DNA of 64,000 nt, taken from positions 2,517,001-2,581,000 of the forward strand of contig NZ_BNBE01000001.1 in NCBI RefSeq assembly GCF_014654895.1, given 5' to 3'. The DNA is from Streptomyces filamentosus. Its GTDB lineage: Bacteria > Actinomycetota > Actinomycetes > Streptomycetales > Streptomycetaceae. Both the position numbers and the translations under genes were made by a program. This document shows positions 55,001-62,986 of the stretch, in pieces (position 1 is the first letter of the stretch; each line of letters opens with the position of its first letter). Under the pieces are notes generated by a model. That model did not search any database and was not told where the DNA came from. It saw only the letters and a program-made list of their open reading frames with translations.

Positions 55001-55288
55001 ATGTTCAACCGTATCCGCGGCGCTCTCAGCCGCACCAGAGCACAGCACCGGAGAACGAAGAGCCGGCGCCGCGCGCACCCCGCAATTCCAGCCCGCCCGA
55101 AGGTGATTCACCTCGGCCAAGCGTCACAACGGCTCGACGCACGCAACTGGGACGTCCTGGCCGGGGAGGAGACGGCACTCGTCCGCCCATACGTGACGGC
55201 GGCCGAAAAACGGGCGAGGCGCACGATGGCGGACACGGCCATGCTTGCGGGCATCGGCTGCTGGGCGCCGGTGGAGGTCACGGCATGA
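55001..55288 (+). CDS. Small basic element protein
   Basis: 95 residues starting MFNRIRGALSRTRAQHRRTKSRRRAHP. The first third is strongly basic; the rest contains IHLGQASQRLDARNWDVLAGEETALVRPYV. It ends in a 4-base overlap with the next gene. Function unknown; DNA binding is a guess based on charge. Confidence 0.62.
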   Translation: MFNRIRGALSRTRAQHRRTKSRRRAHPAIPARPKVIHLGQASQRLDARNWDVLAGEETALVRPYVTAAEKRARRTMADTAMLAGIGCWAPVEVTA

Positions 55289-55485
55289 CGCCCCGGGTCC
55301 ACCGCACGCAAGTGCCGAGCGACCGGACCTCCGCCCCGTACCGCTCCAACACGTGCCGCATCGGCTCCCACCACGAGTGCGAGCACGCGAGCCCTGCCGT
55401 GGCGCCCGTGGACATCCCGGTGGTCTTCGAGACCTGCACCTGCTCATGCCACCGCACGACTTCACCGACGGGCGGTGGCCAATGA
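55285..55485 (+). CDS. Small Cys/His-rich element protein
   Basis: 66 residues. CRIGSHHECEHASPAV and FETCTCSCHRTT place four cysteines and three histidines close enough for a zinc site. It overlaps both neighbours by 4 and 4 bases (ATGA), which supports it as a real co-translated gene. Function unknown. Confidence 0.58.
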   Translation: MTPRVHRTQVPSDRTSAPYRSNTCRIGSHHECEHASPAVAPVDIPVVFETCTCSCHRTTSPTGGGQ

Positions 55486-55745
55486 GCACTTGGGTACCCA
55501 GCAGTGCCATGGCCATCTCGATCGAAGTCACGGCCGCTACCGTCCGGCTCGGCGACGTCATCCAGATAGGCGGCCAGCCGTGCCGCGTCGCCGACCTCCT
55601 CCACCTGCCCGGCGGGGCCAAGCGACTCCGCTTCGAGTCGGGCGAACTTCTGACCCTGCACGCCCGAAGCCGACTCATCGCCCTCCGGATGCAGAGGGTG
55701 GGTGATCAGCGCCGTGGCTTCTCGCCGTCACGTCATCGCCGATGA
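55482..55745 (+). CDS. Small element protein (MAISIEVTAATVRLGD type)
   Basis: 87 residues. The core IEVTAATVRLGDVIQIGGQPCRVADLLHLPGGAKRLRFESGELLTLHARSRLIALR is a small beta-rich domain of the sort I recall from actinomycete elements, but I know no function. It starts in a 4-base overlap with the preceding gene. Its last 14 codons overlap the start of the GntR gene. Confidence 0.6.
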   Translation: MSTWVPSSAMAISIEVTAATVRLGDVIQIGGQPCRVADLLHLPGGAKRLRFESGELLTLHARSRLIALRMQRVGDQRRGFSPSRHRR

Positions 55746-56424
55746 CCTCAGGACCCAGATCGCGACGGGTCAGATCAAAGCCGGCGAACGCCTCCCCTCG
55801 GAGGCCCAGCTCGCCGCCCGCTACACGGTAAGCACACCGACTCTGCGAAACGCGCTCGCGCTGCTCCAAGCCGAAGGTCTCGTGGAAAAGGTCCACGGCA
55901 AGGGGAACTTCGTGCGCTACCCCCTCCGCAGGATCACGTACCTCGGCGGCGGCCGCACACCAGCGAACGCGACTCTGCACGTCAGCATCCGCACCACCAA
56001 GCTGAGGGCACGAGGACACCTGGCCGCCTTGCTGCGGGTTCCGGTAGGCAGTCCCCTGACCGAGTTCCGCTGTCTGAGTCACGACGGGACGTCGCCACAC
56101 AGCCTGGCCTGCGTCTACATCCCCCGCGACCTGGCGCCGGCCGACGTACCTGGCGAGTCGTCTACGCCCGAGGAGCTGGTAACGCTGCTGGCCAAGCCCC
56201 GCCCACTACTGGCCGAAGTCCAGGAGAAAGTCTGCGCTCGCCTCCCGACACCGGTGGAAGCGACGACGCTCCGGATCAGCTCGACCCTTGCCGTCCTGGA
56301 AGTCACCCGCGTGGCTACCGACACCACCGGCCGCATCGTCGAGGCGGCACGGCTAGTCCTCCCCGGCGACCGAGCGGAAGCGGTCTTCACCACTCACCCC
56401 ACAACCGAAGAGAGGACGGCGTAA
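55702..56424 (+). CDS. GntR-family regulator (second) with UTRA domain
   Basis: 240 residues from GTG. The helix-turn-helix is RHVIADDLRTQIATGQIKAGERLPSEAQLAARYTVSTPTLRNALALLQAEGLVEKVHGKGNFV, and the rest is a UTRA domain (FRCLSHDGTSPHSLACVYIPRDLAP, VLEVTRVATDTTGRIVEAARLVL). It is the third GntR/UTRA gene of the element together with those at 53853 and 59355. It overlaps the preceding small gene and is 2 bases from the next, so it lies within the operon. Its operator is unknown. Confidence 0.88.
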   Translation: MISAVASRRHVIADDLRTQIATGQIKAGERLPSEAQLAARYTVSTPTLRNALALLQAEGLVEKVHGKGNFVRYPLRRITYLGGGRTPANATLHVSIRTTKLRARGHLAALLRVPVGSPLTEFRCLSHDGTSPHSLACVYIPRDLAPADVPGESSTPEELVTLLAKPRPLLAEVQEKVCARLPTPVEATTLRISSTLAVLEVTRVATDTTGRIVEAARLVLPGDRAEAVFTTHPTTEERTA

Positions 56425-56426
56425 GG

Positions 56427-56774
56427 ATGACGCCCCACAACGAGCTCCGACTCCTCCCGTGGTCGGGCCCAGACGGCAAGACCTGCTTCCTCAGCACCGA
56501 CGACACCGGCGGTCTGCTGTCCCGTCTGGCCGACCAGGCCGAAGGAGCCCAACTCAACGTCGGCGCCGAACTCCTTGAGCACACCCGGGAGGTACTCACT
56601 GACGAGAAGTCGGACCCGGAAGAGCTGCGCCTCCTGGTGCGGGACCTCGCCGATGCCCTACGGGACGCGCTCCGCGTGGCAGTAAGCCGCGGCCACCGCC
56701 TCCCGACGCCGGATCCCGCCTTGCGTGGAGTGGAAGACGGGGTCCCCCGGCTGCAGGCGGCGGCCTTCGGCTAG
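56427..56774 (+). CDS. Unknown element protein, 115 residues
   Basis: It starts MTPHNELRLLPWSGPDGKTCFLSTDDTGG. A central helix (SRLADQAEGAQLNVGAELLEHTREVL) and LRLLVRDLADALRDALRVAVSRGHRLP follow. It comes right after the GntR gene (GTAAGG before the ATG) and ends the operon at a clear terminator. Family not recognised. Confidence 0.65.
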   Translation: MTPHNELRLLPWSGPDGKTCFLSTDDTGGLLSRLADQAEGAQLNVGAELLEHTREVLTDEKSDPEELRLLVRDLADALRDALRVAVSRGHRLPTPDPALRGVEDGVPRLQAAAFG

Positions 56775-56792
56775 CACCGACGCACAAGGATA

Positions 56793-56823
56793 GTGAAGCC
56801 CCGGGCCCGAATCCGGGGCTTCA
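56793..56823. terminator. Terminator between convergent genes
   Basis: TGAAGCCCCG...CCGGGGCTTCA hairpin with a 9-base loop. It can serve both the plus-strand small-gene operon and the minus-strand cargo gene. Confidence 0.85.
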
Positions 56824-56847
56824 CTGCGCACGAGGGAAGAAGGACTT

Positions 56848-58137
56848 CTACTCTGTCGCGGTCGACTCGGAACTTTCATTTTCCATTTCACGCCATCGTT
56901 CAATGATCGGAGTGAGGATCCCAAGGGACGAGTACTCTACGTCACCCTCCGCGAACGTGTCCTCCAGTTGAATCCCCCCGAGAAGCTTTCGCGAGAAAGG
57001 TGCGATCAATGAGGCCACTCGACCATCGCGTGTCGCAGAAAGGACATGCAAGGCTTCCCGACGATCCTTACCGCGGTCCCTGGCGGGGATCACTTTCCCC
57101 TGGTCGTCATACTTGTAATCGTTGACGTACCACATTTCAGCGATGAGCAAGATTCCGTCTGCTCTATGGGTCTCAACCCTGTCGGCAATCCTGTGAAAGG
57201 CCAAATATTTTGCGTTCTGGTCAGCATAGTTTGGCGACATGAATTCAACTACTTCGTCACCTCGGAATAGCCACACCACATTCATATGGCTCTTATCTCG
57301 CGCCAACACACTCCGGGCGTGGTCCATCATCTGGGGGGCGATCTCAATGGGATTCCCCCGAGTGAAGTCGTTCACCCCATAGCGCTTCCGCGCTTTGGCC
57401 GCCTTTCCTTCGTCATACGAGATCGGCGTAAGAACTTCATCGATTCCCCGCATGGCGCTAAGATCCAAGTGCTCCTGAAGCTGGCCCGGGTTGATGTCCA
57501 TGCAATTCAGCGGATCTCGCACAAGCACGTCACTAACGCATTCCGGATCGCGTTCCCCCAGCCCGCAAGAGCCGGCCCCGAAGGCCTCGTGCGCGTCAGC
57601 GAGGAGGCTACTCAGAGTGATAAACGCCTCTCTGGTGGCGCTCATCAGTTCACGGTCCGGAAGACCGCTATCCACCCATCTGCGCGATACCGTGACTACT
57701 CCAACACGCCTATTGCCCGGAGTCGCCAAAAGCGACCCGAGGATCGCCTCTGAAGGCATTCGTGGCGGGAATGTGAACTTTCGCTCCTTCTTGTTTGCCC
57801 AGTCCGCCACCCATCGCACCTTCACCTCACTAAGGAGTTCCAGGTCGGACTCCTTAACCACTCTGTTTCGAGATTTCACCACCCACCGCATGATCGGATC
57901 AGCCTTTGCCTCTTCCTGAAATCTCGTATACCAAGTTTCAAAGTTTGGGAGTTCACTCTTCTGCTTTTGAAGCAGGAATGTAACGTTGCGCAGCCCTTGG
58001 ATCAAAGAATTTAGATGCATCCGAAAGGTATCGGGTTGCATGTACGAGTCCGCCATTGCGTGCCACATCGCATGGCAGTCCATCAAGCGCTTATGCGAGG
58101 AAATCACTGGGCACTTTTCGTAATTATTCATGTGCAC
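56848..58137 (-). CDS. Low-GC cargo protein of unknown function
   Basis: 429 residues starting MHMNNYEKCPVISSHKRLMDCHAMWHAM. The base composition (clearly lower GC than any other gene here) and codon use mark recent acquisition. An N-terminal helical part (RMHLNSLIQGLRNVTFLLQKQKSELPNFETWY, MRWVVKSRNRVVKESDLE) precedes a mixed domain with ERDPECVSDVLVRDPLNCMDIN and a C-terminal part (MNVVWLFRGDEVVEFMSPNYADQNAKYLAFHRIADRV...GILLIAEMWYVNDYK). The N-terminal pattern recalls helical HEPN-like or cargo proteins of elements, but this is a weak guess. Orphan, with no partner gene adjacent. Confidence 0.75.
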   Translation of the reverse strand: MHMNNYEKCPVISSHKRLMDCHAMWHAMADSYMQPDTFRMHLNSLIQGLRNVTFLLQKQKSELPNFETWYTRFQEEAKADPIMRWVVKSRNRVVKESDLELLSEVKVRWVADWANKKERKFTFPPRMPSEAILGSLLATPGNRRVGVVTVSRRWVDSGLPDRELMSATREAFITLSSLLADAHEAFGAGSCGLGERDPECVSDVLVRDPLNCMDINPGQLQEHLDLSAMRGIDEVLTPISYDEGKAAKARKRYGVNDFTRGNPIEIAPQMMDHARSVLARDKSHMNVVWLFRGDEVVEFMSPNYADQNAKYLAFHRIADRVETHRADGILLIAEMWYVNDYKYDDQGKVIPARDRGKDRREALHVLSATRDGRVASLIAPFSRKLLGGIQLEDTFAEGDVEYSSLGILTPIIERWREMENESSESTATE

Positions 58138-58226
58138 AGCGTAGAGCTATGAGGTGCTTGGGCGGATAGATTTACGGAGATCCACAAGCGAGTGAAGCCG
58201 CCCGGCGTCCGCCCACCACCTACCCC

Positions 58227-58378
58227 GACTCCCATCCCGTCTGCCGTCGACCCACACACCGTGGAGCAGGCGCGGCACCGGGCGTCCAGGTGGAGCGCCC
58301 AACTGGACGAACGACCTGGACGCCCGGTGCCGTGTCTGCTCGGCTCTGCCTGGGTCGACGGCAGGCGGGATGGGAGTC
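58227..58378. repeat. 152-bp palindromic element
   Basis: Two 65-base arms (58227-58291 and 58314-58378) are inverted copies with about 56 matching positions around a 22-base centre. The outer 28 bases (starting GACTCCCATCCCG) and the inner 19 (CGGCACCGGGCGTCCAGGT) are nearly perfect. It lies in a 522-base gap (58138-58659) that holds no other gene I can support. Confidence 0.9.
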
Positions 58379-58659
58379 CCACCGCCACACCCCACGGCCG
58401 GCACCCGCGAACGGAACCCCCGCCATCCCGGAGCCTGAGCGCCCCCGCCGGAGGCATCGTCTGGAGCCGCACTCGCGTACCGCCTCCGCCACATCGTCGT
58501 GGGTTCGTCACCCATCAACCCGAGCTGTCAGGCGTGCGGTCGGCGGCCGGGCTGGAGCGGGGCGGAGACAGGAGCGCAGGCCCGGGCGACGGGCCGCGCG
58601 CGCCGCGCCGTGCGCGGCGGGTGCCTTGATGAAGTAGAGAAAGTCTTACCGCGCTGCCC

Positions 58660-58866
58660 TCAGAGGGCGAACGGCTTGTAGGCCATGGCCCTGTTGATGA
58701 CCTTCTCAGGCGTCAGCTCGGGGTCCGGGTCCCAGAAGATGTAGTCGCTGATGTGCGGGCAGGAGAGGCCCTGTTCAAGGGTGGCCAGGATCTGGGAGGA
58801 CTCTTCCTCGGACGTCTCTGGGGCCATGAGGCGCTCGACGAGGGGGATCGCTTCCTCGCGGGTCAT
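58660..58866 (-). CDS. Small acidic protein, colicin-immunity-like
   Basis: 68 residues (MTREEAIPLVERLMAPETSEEESSQILATLEQGL...). The order TSEEE, a hydrophobic helix, CPHISDYIFWD, then LTPEKVINRAMAYKP recalls bacteriocin immunity proteins of the Im7/Im9 fold (E-E-E, SDxIxxP, SPxxIVxxxKxW). The match is by eye and partial. It starts 20 bases after the Nudix stop on the same strand, so it is probably co-transcribed with the pif-like gene. No toxin gene is nearby. Confidence 0.55.
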   Translation of the reverse strand: MTREEAIPLVERLMAPETSEEESSQILATLEQGLSCPHISDYIFWDPDPELTPEKVINRAMAYKPFAL

Positions 58867-58886
58867 CCGCCCTGACCACTGCCTGC

Positions 58887-59342
58887 TCACTGGTGCGTGA
58901 TCAGGTGGCGGCCGTCGTGGCTGCGGACGTGGGGGCCGTTTTCGTCCAGGGCGTCCAGGAGGCGGATCGCGTAGACCTCGGCCATGCGCTCCTCGACCTC
59001 GGCCGGCGTCAGCCAGTCGACCGCGGTGGACTCGTCCGAGGTTCGTTCGGTTCCGCCGGAGGGCTTGCAGCGGAAGACCAGGGCGACGATGCCGCGGGTG
59101 GTGTTCTTGTAGACGCCCGTCAGCTCGTCTACCTCGACGTGGATGCCCGTCTCCTCCAGGACCTCGCGGGCTACGCCCGCTTCCGGTGCCTCGGTGAGTT
59201 CGAGGACTCCGCCCGGGAGTTCCCACGTGCCGTTGTCCGCTCGGCGGATGGCCAGGAGGCGGCCGTCTTCGCGCACTACCGCTCCGGCCACGGACACCGA
59301 GTGGAGTGGTGTTGACTTTGTTCCCGCGCTCCCACTACTCAT
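58887..59342 (-). CDS. pif: Nudix hydrolase, Pif-like (conjugal immunity)
   Basis: 151 residues. The Nudix box is perfect at 45-67: GVLELTEAPEAGVAREVLEETGI fits GX5EX7REUXEEXGU. In pSAM2 the Nudix protein Pif blocks redundant transfer between cells that already carry the element; the position beside korSA and the element context make this an equivalent. The start codon lies at the edge of the operator shared with korSA. A longer start at 59354 is possible. Confidence 0.8.
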   Translation of the reverse strand: MSSGSAGTKSTPLHSVSVAGAVVREDGRLLAIRRADNGTWELPGGVLELTEAPEAGVAREVLEETGIHVEVDELTGVYKNTTRGIVALVFRCKPSGGTERTSDESTAVDWLTPAEVEERMAEVYAIRLLDALDENGPHVRSHDGRHLITHQ

Positions 59343-59351
59343 GTACAGGAG
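59337..59351. promoter_or_regulatory. KorSA-like operator A
   Basis: ACTCATGTACAGGAG in the divergent pif/korSA gap, same form as the three sites at 60204-60282. Confidence 0.78.
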
Positions 59352-59354
59352 CAT

Positions 59355-60152
59355 ATGAGAGTGGGTAGGACTGTGGGAACTCCAGCAGGAGCTGGCAGGG
59401 CCGTACCTCGGTACGTGCAGATCGCGGACGAGATCGTCCAGCAGATCCGGTCCGGCGTCCTCAAGGCCGGCGACATGGTTCCGAGTGAGTCCGAGCTCGT
59501 CGAGCGGTACGGGGTCGCCGGCGGGACCATCCGTAAGGCCATGGTCGAGGTGCGGGCCAGCGGGCTCGTCGAGACCCGGCATGGCAAGGGCTCGATCGTG
59601 AAGGACCGGCCTCCCGTACGCCTTCGGTCTTCGGATCGGTTCCGCGCTTCTCACCGGCGGGGCGGCAAGGCTGCCTACCTCGCCGAGTCCGAGCAGTCCG
59701 GCGCCACGGCCAAGGTGAGCGTCCTCTACATCGGGCCCATGGAAGCACCCGCGGACATCGCCGAACGGCTCGGTGTCGACGTGGGGACGCAGGTGCTCGC
59801 GCGGCGCCGGCTGTACTTCCGGAACGGGACGCCCGTCGAGACCGCCTCGTCGTACCTGCCGTGGGACGTGGTGAAGGACATCCCCGAGCTGTTCTCCGAG
59901 AATCCGGGCCCAGGCGGCATCTACGCCCGGCTCGAAGACCACGGCCACACCTTCGCCGAGTTCGTGGAGACCCTTCAGGCTCGGCCGGCCGCGAAGGCGG
60001 AGGCGTCCGAGTTGGCGCTGAGTCCTGGCGCCCCCGTGATTCAGCTGGTGCGGGATGCGGTGACCACGAAGGATCGCGTCGTGGAGGTCTGCGACACGCT
60101 CATGGCCGCTGACCAGTTCGTCTTCCAGTACCGGATCCCCGCGTCTGACTGA
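59355..60152 (+). CDS. korSA: KorSA-like GntR/UTRA repressor
   Basis: 265 residues. The winged helix is YVQIADEIVQQIRSGVLKAGDMVPSESELVERYGVAGGTIRKAMVEVRASGLVETRHGKGSIV; the UTRA domain starts about residue 95 and ends VCDTLMAADQFVFQYRIP. Located as in pSAM2, where KorSA represses pra and itself. An operator overlaps its promoter and three more precede the next gene. The ATG at 59355 is 3 bases after operator A, so the mRNA may be leaderless. Confidence 0.85.
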   Translation: MRVGRTVGTPAGAGRAVPRYVQIADEIVQQIRSGVLKAGDMVPSESELVERYGVAGGTIRKAMVEVRASGLVETRHGKGSIVKDRPPVRLRSSDRFRASHRRGGKAAYLAESEQSGATAKVSVLYIGPMEAPADIAERLGVDVGTQVLARRRLYFRNGTPVETASSYLPWDVVKDIPELFSENPGPGGIYARLEDHGHTFAEFVETLQARPAAKAEASELALSPGAPVIQLVRDAVTTKDRVVEVCDTLMAADQFVFQYRIPASD

Positions 60153-60203
60153 CGCTCGCTCAACTCCCCTCAGCCCGCTGCGGTTTCTTTCCGCGGCGGG
60201 TTG

Positions 60204-60282
60204 ACTCATGTACAGGAGTGGTGCACTCTTCTTCATGTCACTCCTATACAGGAGTGAAGGAGCCCAACCTCTATAGAGGAGT
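60204..60282. promoter_or_regulatory. KorSA-like operators B, C and D
   Basis: ACTCATGTACAGGAGT (60204-60219), ACTCCTATACAGGAGT (60240-60255) and ACCTCTATAGAGGAGT (60267-60282) share a 16-bp form with operator A. C has perfect 6-bp arms around ATAC; D contains a perfect CCTCTATAGAGG palindrome. They lie in the promoter of the 60291 gene. Confidence 0.85.
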
Positions 60283-60290
60283 GATCCACT

Positions 60291-60635
60291 GTGCGTCAGA
60301 TCCCCGTCGACACCTCCGCCGCGATGGTGATGGTTGCCCAGCCCCCGGCCCCGAAGATCGCGAACCGCCAGACCGGTGAGATCGCCACCGACCGGGACAC
60401 CGGTGCCCCGCTCATGACGGTCGACGTCATGTTCGTCATGGACGGCAACGCCGAGATCCTCAACCTGACCGTGCCCAAGACCGGCATCTCCGAGGAGCTG
60501 TCCATGGGCACCCCGGTCGCCCTGACCGGCGTCGTCGCCCGGCCGTGGGAGAACGAGTTCAACGGCCAGAAGCGCCACGGCATCAGCTTCCGCGCCGTCG
60601 CCGTCACCTCGCTCGCCGCCGCGAAGGTCGGCTGA
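60291..60635 (+). CDS. SCO3933-like regulatory protein, Pra-like
   Basis: 114 residues, starting from GTG (MRQIPVDTSAAMVMVAQPPAPKIANRQTGEIATDRDTGAPLMTVDVMFVMDG). A family of this kind is known from actinomycete elements (SCO3933 family). Its place, under three operator sites right after korSA and before the transfer gene, is that of pra in pSAM2, the activator of replication and excision. Equivalence is inferred from position. The next gene starts 3 bases after its stop. Confidence 0.75.
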   Translation: MRQIPVDTSAAMVMVAQPPAPKIANRQTGEIATDRDTGAPLMTVDVMFVMDGNAEILNLTVPKTGISEELSMGTPVALTGVVARPWENEFNGQKRHGISFRAVAVTSLAAAKVG

Positions 60636-60638
60636 CCC

Positions 60639-61994
60639 ATGACCGCCTTAACGGTCACCCTCGCCCTGGTCGCCACGGTCGCGCTGCTGCTGCGGTGGCA
60701 GCGTCCGGCCTGGTACTGGATGAGCTTCGGCGTCATCTTCGCCGTGGTGCGGATCCTCACCCGGTACGCGTCGGTCATGGACGCGTGCGGGCTGACCGTC
60801 CCGCCCTCGCGCTGGCGCCTGGCGTTGGCCCGAATGACCGGCCGGCCCATCCCGGACTCGCGGGCACCCCGAATTCTGCGGCTGCGGCCGACACGTACCG
60901 GGCTCGTACTGCGGGTGAAGCTGCGTCCCGGTCAGGACGCGTTCGACTTCTCCGCCGCCTCGGACCGGCTCCGGCACTCGTTCGTCATGCAGAACGTCAC
61001 CGCCCGGGAGATCCGTTCGGGTGTCGTCGAGCTGCGAATGACCGGGTACGACGTCCTCAAGCGGGTGCAGATGCCCGCGACGGCCCGTGCTGGGGTGATG
61101 CGCGTTCCGGTCGCCATGCGGGAGGACGGGGAGGTCTACTACCGCGACTACCGTCAGACCCCGCACGCACTGAACGTCGGTGCCACACAGTCCGGAAAGT
61201 CCGTCTATCAGCGCAATCTTGTTGCCGCGCTCGCTCCGCTGGACGTCGCCTTGGTCGGGATCGACTGCAAGCAGGGCGTTGAACTTGCTCCGCTTGCACG
61301 GCGGTTCACTGCCCTGGGCGATAACCCTGACGCCGCTGCCGACCTCCTCGACGCCTTGGTCGAGCACATGGAGGACGTCTACCAGCTGATTCGTCGCGAG
61401 CAGAGGTTGAGTGCAGATCTGCCGGATGCGGAGATCACCGCTGACATCTGGGACCTGCCCGATCACCTGCGTCCTACCCCGATCGTGCTCCTGGTCGATG
61501 AGGTCGCTGAACTCGCCCTCTTCGCCACGAAGGAGGAAGAGAAGCGGCGCGATCGGATCATCACCTCCCTCGTCCGGCTCTCCCAGCTCGGCCGCGCCGC
61601 CGGCATCTACCTGGAGATCTGCGGACAGCGCTTCGGCTCCGAACTCGGCAAGGGCATCACCATGCTCCGTGCCCAGCTCACCGGCCGCACCGCCCACCGC
61701 GTCAACGACGAGACCTCCGCCAACATGGCCTTCGGCGACATCGCCCCGGACGCCGTCCTCGCCACGGTCCAGATCCGTACCGACCGGCCCGGTACCGCTG
61801 TCGCCGGTGACTCCTCCGGCGGGTGGGTCCGTATCCGTACTCCCCACCTCACGCTCCGGCGGGCCGTGAACATCGCGAACTCCCACGCCCACCGCACACC
61901 CGAGATCCCCGCGCTGGACGCCTTCCGGCCCGTCCTGCCACCCCTGGGCAAAGCCGCGGCGCCCTCGACCGTCACGGCTCCCGCGATCGCCTGA
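60639..61994 (+). CDS. traSA: FtsK/SpoIIIE-type DNA translocase TraB (TraSA-like)
   Basis: 451 residues. It has N-terminal membrane helices (LTVTLALVATVALLLRW, MSFGVIFAVVRIL), an FtsK domain with Walker A GATQSGKS (181-188) and Walker B IVLLVDE (282-288), and a C-terminal DNA-recognition part. It transfers double-stranded plasmid DNA between mycelia in Streptomyces conjugation. It lies 3 bases after the pra-like gene in the same operon. Confidence 0.93.
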   Translation: MTALTVTLALVATVALLLRWQRPAWYWMSFGVIFAVVRILTRYASVMDACGLTVPPSRWRLALARMTGRPIPDSRAPRILRLRPTRTGLVLRVKLRPGQDAFDFSAASDRLRHSFVMQNVTAREIRSGVVELRMTGYDVLKRVQMPATARAGVMRVPVAMREDGEVYYRDYRQTPHALNVGATQSGKSVYQRNLVAALAPLDVALVGIDCKQGVELAPLARRFTALGDNPDAAADLLDALVEHMEDVYQLIRREQRLSADLPDAEITADIWDLPDHLRPTPIVLLVDEVAELALFATKEEEKRRDRIITSLVRLSQLGRAAGIYLEICGQRFGSELGKGITMLRAQLTGRTAHRVNDETSANMAFGDIAPDAVLATVQIRTDRPGTAVAGDSSGGWVRIRTPHLTLRRAVNIANSHAHRTPEIPALDAFRPVLPPLGKAAAPSTVTAPAIA

Positions 61995-62074
61995 ATCCCC
62001 TCGCTCCACGGCGGCGTGACCGCTTCACGCCGGTCCCTACCCCGCCATGCCCGAAACCGGAAGGAGGACCCCCG

Positions 62075-62764
62075 ATGCGTCCCATCCGCCGACCGGACGC
62101 CGTCCTCGTACAAGCCGTGATCGCCGGCGCCCTGTCCTTCGCTCACCTCCACGACCTGGCTGCGGCTGCCGGACAGTCCGGTTGGAAGGCTTGGGCCTAC
62201 CCGGTCTCCGTGGATCTCTTGCTCGTCGCCGCCTGGCATCGGCTGCGAACCTCGCGGGCCGCCGGTGAGCCTGCCCGCTCGGCCTGGACGTGGTTCATGG
62301 TCGCCCTGGCCGCGTCCCTCGGTGCGAACGTCGCCACCGCCGGTCTCCTCGACCTCGACCACGTTCCCGCCTGGCTGCGCATCCTCGTCGCGGGCTGGCC
62401 TGCCCTCGCGTTCCTCGGCGGGACCCTTCTTGTCCACTCACCTGGGCACCCGGTGGCACCGGTCGAACTCGACACGGCCACCGAGGAGCCCTCGGCCGTG
62501 GAAGCGGTCATCGAGCGGGATGACGTAGCCGAGCCGGAGATCGCCGCCGTACCGGCCCTCCCCTCCCCGGAGCCGGTCCCGGAACCCGCACCGGAGCCCG
62601 AACCCGCCCCCGTCTCCGTACCGCCGGCGCTCGTCGCTCACGCCCGCAAGGTCGCCGACGACTACCGCGCCCGAACCGGCTACCCCATCGACGCCGAGAC
62701 CCTGCGCGCTCGCCTCGGCGTCCCGCCCCTGATGGCCGCTGCCATCGCCGCCCAGCTCGCCTGA
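62075..62764 (+). CDS. spdB: SpdB-like spread protein (DUF2637)
   Basis: 229 residues with four hydrophobic stretches in the first 130 (AVIAGALSFAHLHDLAAAAG, VSVDLLLVAAWHRL, WFMVALAASLGANVATAGLLDL, LVAGWPALAFLGGTLLV) and a Pro/Glu-rich tail ending in a small helical domain. The layout is that of SpdB/DUF2637 proteins, which help the transferred DNA to spread through the mycelium. GAAGGAGGACC precedes the ATG. Confidence 0.87.
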   Translation: MRPIRRPDAVLVQAVIAGALSFAHLHDLAAAAGQSGWKAWAYPVSVDLLLVAAWHRLRTSRAAGEPARSAWTWFMVALAASLGANVATAGLLDLDHVPAWLRILVAGWPALAFLGGTLLVHSPGHPVAPVELDTATEEPSAVEAVIERDDVAEPEIAAVPALPSPEPVPEPAPEPEPAPVSVPPALVAHARKVADDYRARTGYPIDAETLRARLGVPPLMAAAIAAQLA

Positions 62765-62776
62765 AGGGAGACCCTC

Positions 62777-62968
62777 ATGGCCCCTCGCGATCACTTCCAC
62801 TCCGTGATGCGGATCGGCCCGGTACAGATCGGCACCCACCGGGACCGCCACGGCCGCACCAAGTACGCCGCCGTGTGCACGTCCGACGGCTGCGGCTGGT
62901 CCACCGAGTACTCCAGCTCCTCGGCCGCCCAGCTCGCCGCCCGCACCCACCGCTGCCCGCCCCGCTGA
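62777..62968 (+). CDS. Mobile element transfer protein, small
   Basis: 63 residues: MAPRDHFHSVMRIGPVQIGTHRDRHGRTKYAAVCTSDGCGWSTEYSSSSAAQLAARTHRCPPR. It has three cysteines and several histidines and may bind zinc. Such proteins lie between SpdB and RepSA in many AICEs and are annotated by context only. GAAGGGAG precedes the ATG. Confidence 0.78.
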   Translation: MAPRDHFHSVMRIGPVQIGTHRDRHGRTKYAAVCTSDGCGWSTEYSSSSAAQLAARTHRCPPR

Positions 62969-62986
62969 CCCGAAGGAGCCCGTCTC

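Noticed and set aside
58138..58650. Open frames of 60-145 codons on both strands in this gap
   Set aside because: They come from the palindromic element, are Pro/Arg/Gly-rich, lack ribosome sites and resemble one another because of the inverted arms.
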